DNA of 27,439 bases, taken from positions 1-27,439 of the forward strand of contig JALTEL010000164.1 in NCBI GenBank assembly GCA_027073945.1, given 5' to 3'. The notes beneath the pieces were generated by a model. That model worked only from the letters and a program-made list of their open reading frames with translations, was not told the DNA's origin and did no database searches. This document shows, in pieces, positions 25,111 to 27,439 of the stretch. The position numbers and the translations under genes are program-made. Each line of letters begins with the position of its first letter. The stretch's first letter is position 1. This stretch comes from Caldifarciminota bacterium. GTDB lineage: Bacteria > WOR-3 > Hydrothermia > UBA1063 > CAJXJZ01.

Positions 25111-26936
25111 TATTCCACAGTCACACTTTTTGCGAGGTTTCTCGGTTTATCCACATCGCAACCCCTCAATACAGCAATATGATAGGCAAGCAATTGAAGT
25201 GGGATAATGGCAATCATAGGTTCGAGTAGTTCGGAAACCCTGGGTATGAATATAATATCATCGGAGAGCTTTTTAAGTTCTCTGTCGCCTTCTGTTCCAA
25301 TGGCAATGATGTGGCCGCCCCTTGATTTTATCTCCATGATGTTGTTTTTGGTCTTTTCATAAACGGAATCTTTTGGTGTTATAAAAACTGCAGGAAGTTC
25401 CCTGTCCACAAGTGCAATTGGTCCGTGCTTCATCTCTCCTGCCGCATAACCTGTGGCATGAATGTACGATATTTCCTTTAGCTTTAATGATGCCTCGAGG
25501 GCTGTTGGATAATTAAACCCTCTTCCCAGAAACATGAAATAATTTGCATCTTTGTATTTTTGTGCGATTTTTTTAATATAATCATCCTGCTTTAGAACTT
25601 TGTCCGCAAGTATCGGTAATGTCTTTATCTCATTGACAAAACGAGAGCGGTCATTGTCGGATAGATATCCCTTTAGAGATGCAAGTTCAAGGCTCAAAAG
25701 TAGAAGTACAAAAATCTGGGCAGTATAGGCTTTTGTTGAAGCAACACCTATTTCCGGACCCGCATTGATGTATATAACATAGTCTGATTCTCTTGCAATA
25801 GTGCTGTCTTTGGCATTCACAATTGAGAGTACATCCACGCCCTGTTCCTTGGCCATCCGCATACCTGCTATTGTATCTGCGGTTTCTCCGGATTGACTTA
25901 TTGCCACAATTAACGTATCCTTCGAAAGTATGGGTTCTCTGTAACGAAACTCTGATGAAAAATCCGCATCGGTTAGGACACGTGCCAGTTTTTCAAGCAG
26001 GAGTCTGCCAACAAGGCCTGCATGTAAAGAGGTGCCTGAAGCCTGAAAGTAAAATCTATTTTTATTGAGCATCAGTCTTCTCAGATTATAGTCTTTAAGC
26101 AGAGTAAAATCCTCTTCACGGACATATGCTTTTATATTGCTTTTAAATATGTTCGGCTGTTCAAATATCTCTTTCAGCATATAGTGCGGATATCCTCTTT
26201 TCTCCACCATGTCAGGTTTCCATTCTATATGCTTAATCTCTCTTTTTACAGGATTCCCTTTAAAGTCTCTTATTTGAAAGGAATCTTCCTTGCACACGAT
26301 TATATCACCGTCTTCCAGAATGATAACCTTTTTTGTGTGTGAGAGCATAGCGGAAATATCCGATGCTATCAGCATTTCATTCTTGCCGACCCCAACCACG
26401 AGTGGACTGTCCTTTTTTACACCTATCAGTTTATCGGGTTCAAGTGAGGATACTATGACAAGTGCAAATGAACCTTTGAGTTTGTTTACTGCCTTTGTAA
26501 CCGCATCAACAAGAGAGGAGCCGTCATAATATTCCTCAATTAAGTGCGGTATTACCTCGCTATCGGTATCAGAGATGAATTTATGCCCCTTTTTTGTGAG
26601 CATTTTGCGCAGTTCTTTGTAATTTTCAATAATTCCGTTGTGGGAAACAGCTATACGGTCGTTACAGTCCGTGTGTGGATGCGCATTGACGTCTGTGGCT
26701 TTTCCATGGGTTGCCCACCTTGTATGACCCACACCTACATGCCCGTTAAATACGAGCCCGTTCACAAGTTCATACAGGTCCTTCAGCCTTCCCGCTTTTT
26801 TCTTTATTAATAGCCTGCCATTATGTATGGCTGCTATGCCCGCAGAGTCGTAACCCCTGTATTCAAGCTTTTCAAGGCCTACGAGAATAACCGAGTCCAC
26901 ATCTTTTTCACCTATATATCCTACTATTCCGCACAT
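25110..26936 (-). CDS. glmS: Glutamine-fructose-6-phosphate aminotransferase
   Basis: 608 residues, the usual length. The N-terminal glutaminase domain begins MCGIVGYIG with the catalytic Cys at position 2 and contains EYRGYDSAGIA and GHTRWATHG. Two sugar-isomerase domains follow with ASGTSLHAG, SQSGETADT, STKAYTAQ and EMKHGPIAL, and the end NLAKSVTVE is the canonical C-terminus. It makes glucosamine-6-phosphate, the first step to UDP-GlcNAc for peptidoglycan and LPS. There is no glmS ribozyme upstream: a tRNA gene ends only 13 nt before the ATG. No Shine-Dalgarno is visible in those 13 nt. It heads glmS-yicC-gmk-peptidase, all overlapping or abutting. Confidence 0.96.
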   Translation of the reverse strand: MCGIVGYIGEKDVDSVILVGLEKLEYRGYDSAGIAAIHNGRLLIKKKAGRLKDLYELVNGLVFNGHVGVGHTRWATHGKATDVNAHPHTDCNDRIAVSHNGIIENYKELRKMLTKKGHKFISDTDSEVIPHLIEEYYDGSSLVDAVTKAVNKLKGSFALVIVSSLEPDKLIGVKKDSPLVVGVGKNEMLIASDISAMLSHTKKVIILEDGDIIVCKEDSFQIRDFKGNPVKREIKHIEWKPDMVEKRGYPHYMLKEIFEQPNIFKSNIKAYVREEDFTLLKDYNLRRLMLNKNRFYFQASGTSLHAGLVGRLLLEKLARVLTDADFSSEFRYREPILSKDTLIVAISQSGETADTIAGMRMAKEQGVDVLSIVNAKDSTIARESDYVIYINAGPEIGVASTKAYTAQIFVLLLLSLELASLKGYLSDNDRSRFVNEIKTLPILADKVLKQDDYIKKIAQKYKDANYFMFLGRGFNYPTALEASLKLKEISYIHATGYAAGEMKHGPIALVDRELPAVFITPKDSVYEKTKNNIMEIKSRGGHIIAIGTEGDRELKKLSDDIIFIPRVSELLEPMIAIIPLQLLAYHIAVLRGCDVDKPRNLAKSVTVE

Positions 26937-26949
26937 GTATATCTCTTTA

Positions 26950-27032
26950 TGCCGGAGGAGGGATTTGAACCCTCACGAGGTTACCCTCAATGGATTTTGA
27001 GTCCATCGCGTCTTCCATTCCGCCACTCCGGC
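26950..27032 (-). tRNA. tRNA-Leu, anticodon CAA
   Basis: On the minus strand the gene runs from GCCGGAG (5' acceptor, 27032) to CTCCGGC plus discriminator A (26950). The anticodon stem ATGGA/TCCAT holds the loop CTCAAAA, so the anticodon is CAA (codon UUG). A long variable arm (GAGGGTAACCTC) marks a class II tRNA, and the T-arm carries GGTTCAAATCC. The 3' CCA is not encoded (GGCA is followed by TAAAG), so it must be added by nucleotidyltransferase. Confidence 0.96.
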
Positions 27033-27046
27033 AATTATAGCTTAAT

Positions 27047-27075
27047 ATTATCAAGAGAAACGTACAGACAGTCAA
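27047..27075 (-). promoter_or_regulatory. Promoter of the tRNA-Leu-glmS unit
   Basis: On the minus strand TTGACT (27075-27070), 17 bases, GATAAT (27052-27047). RNA would start near 27040, about 8 bases before the mature tRNA 5' end. It lies between the tRNA and the stop of the next gene. Confidence 0.7.
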
Positions 27076-27085
27076 ATTATATCCT

Positions 27086-27439
27086 CTATTTGTTTTCTCT
27101 GGATTGCAGAAATTTTCTGTATTCTTTTTTAATTAATTCGTCATTCAGAAAGGTCAGCAAAAATTCGTCGAATACTTCATTATGTGAGGCAAGTTCCCAG
27201 ACGGTCTGGAACAAATCCCTTCTGCTGAAAATGGTTTGCTGTAATTTTTTATACTGTTCAAGCGATAGCGTACCAGTTTTACCGCGAGATAGTATTCTTA
27301 TGTCTGGGTATGCTCCGACTGTGGAGTCAACGCTGGATACAAGTGAGATGATGTATGCTGCGAGTTCCGTTGCTTCATCTATGTTTGGTACGCTGTCGGA
27401 TGGAAAGTATTCGCTTAAAGCAAGTATTCCGCCTGATGC
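27086..27439 (-). CDS. C-terminal end of an unrecognised gene, possibly a proteasome-like Ntn hydrolase
   Basis: An open frame of 118 codons enters from the right edge and stops at TAG (27088-27086). The 117 residues begin ASGGILALSEYFP, followed by DEATELAAYIISLVSS and STVGAYPDIRILSRG. A Gly-Gly-x-x-Ala strand-helix, a long helix starting with E-A-x-E-L-A and a final strand with an Asp-Ile-x-Ile pattern are how the last third of proteasome beta-type and HslV-like subunits is laid out, so that fold is a reasonable guess. After it comes a charged helical tail of about 60 residues ending FLQSRENK that such subunits do not usually have. The catalytic N-terminus is outside the window, so this remains weak. 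It is separate from the tRNA-glmS unit, which has its own promoter. Confidence 0.55.
   Translation of the reverse strand, partial: ASGGILALSEYFPSDSVPNIDEATELAAYIISLVSSVDSTVGAYPDIRILSRGKTGTLSLEQYKKLQQTIFSRRDLFQTVWELASHNEVFDEFLLTFLNDELIKKEYRKFLQSRENK

Noticed and set aside
26937..27085. glmS ribozyme/riboswitch upstream of glmS
   Set aside because: The space is taken by a complete tRNA-Leu and its promoter; only 13 nt separate the tRNA from the start codon.
1..27439. CRISPR array, insertion sequence, prophage or defence island
   Set aside because: No spaced direct repeats, transposase, integrase or recognised defence genes were seen; composition looks even and genes are mainly housekeeping.

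Overview
The window reads as an ordinary chromosomal stretch of an AT-rich, diderm bacterium from a poorly characterised lineage. An LptD/OstA homologue implies an outer membrane. A secreted multidomain protein ends in a Bacteroidota/FCB-style C-terminal sorting tail, and a eukaryotic-type kinase is paired with a sigma54 activator. This mix fits an uncultured FCB-related or WOR-3-like phylum. That placement is inference from protein style only; no rRNA is present. Coding density is very high and no gene-free stretch exceeds 300 bases.

Layout, left to right. (1) 1-1075, minus: the N-terminal part of an MFS transporter, cut by the window edge. (2) 1206-3443, plus: a secreted protein with a glutamine-amidotransferase-like N-domain, two tandem beta-sandwich repeats, a lamin-tail domain and a sorting tail, behind a clear sigma70-type promoter. 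(3) 3514-8123, minus: two overlapping signalling genes, a Ser/Thr kinase-TPR protein and a TPR-GAF-AAA+-Fis sigma54 activator. (4) 8173-15559, minus: a compact run holA, TPR lipoprotein-like/secreted protein, coaE, HAD phosphatase, phosphomannomutase, lptD. (5) 15644-21900, plus: SufT-like DUF59 protein, MTA/SAH-deaminase-type amidohydrolase, beta-CASP metallo-RNase, Mrp Fe-S carrier ATPase, threonine dehydrogenase, secreted beta-propeller. (6) 21914-27032, minus: tRNA-Leu(CAA), glmS, yicC, gmk and an M28/DUF4910-type peptidase. (7) 27086-27439, minus: the C-terminal end of a gene that may be a proteasome-like Ntn hydrolase.

Genes within each run are joined by 1-16 nt overlaps or abutting stop/start codons, so each is probably one transcription unit. 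holA and the SufT-like gene fire divergently from a shared 84-nt gap in which the two candidate -35 boxes overlap. The tRNA-glmS unit has its own promoter.

The most notable observations are: a kinase/sigma54-activator pair that looks like a split version of the single-chain kinase-ATPase-TPR-GAF-regulator architecture, with a decayed ATPase P-loop; several genes (HAD, kinase, holA) that lack a Shine-Dalgarno and have a sigma70-like promoter placed so that transcription would start at or within a few bases of the start codon, suggesting leaderless mRNAs; a glmS start only 13 nt after a tRNA 3' end; and an lptD whose signal peptide is only encoded if translation starts at a CTG or ATT codon. 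I see no CRISPR array, insertion sequence, prophage or obvious horizontally acquired island. Most of the window is housekeeping in character.
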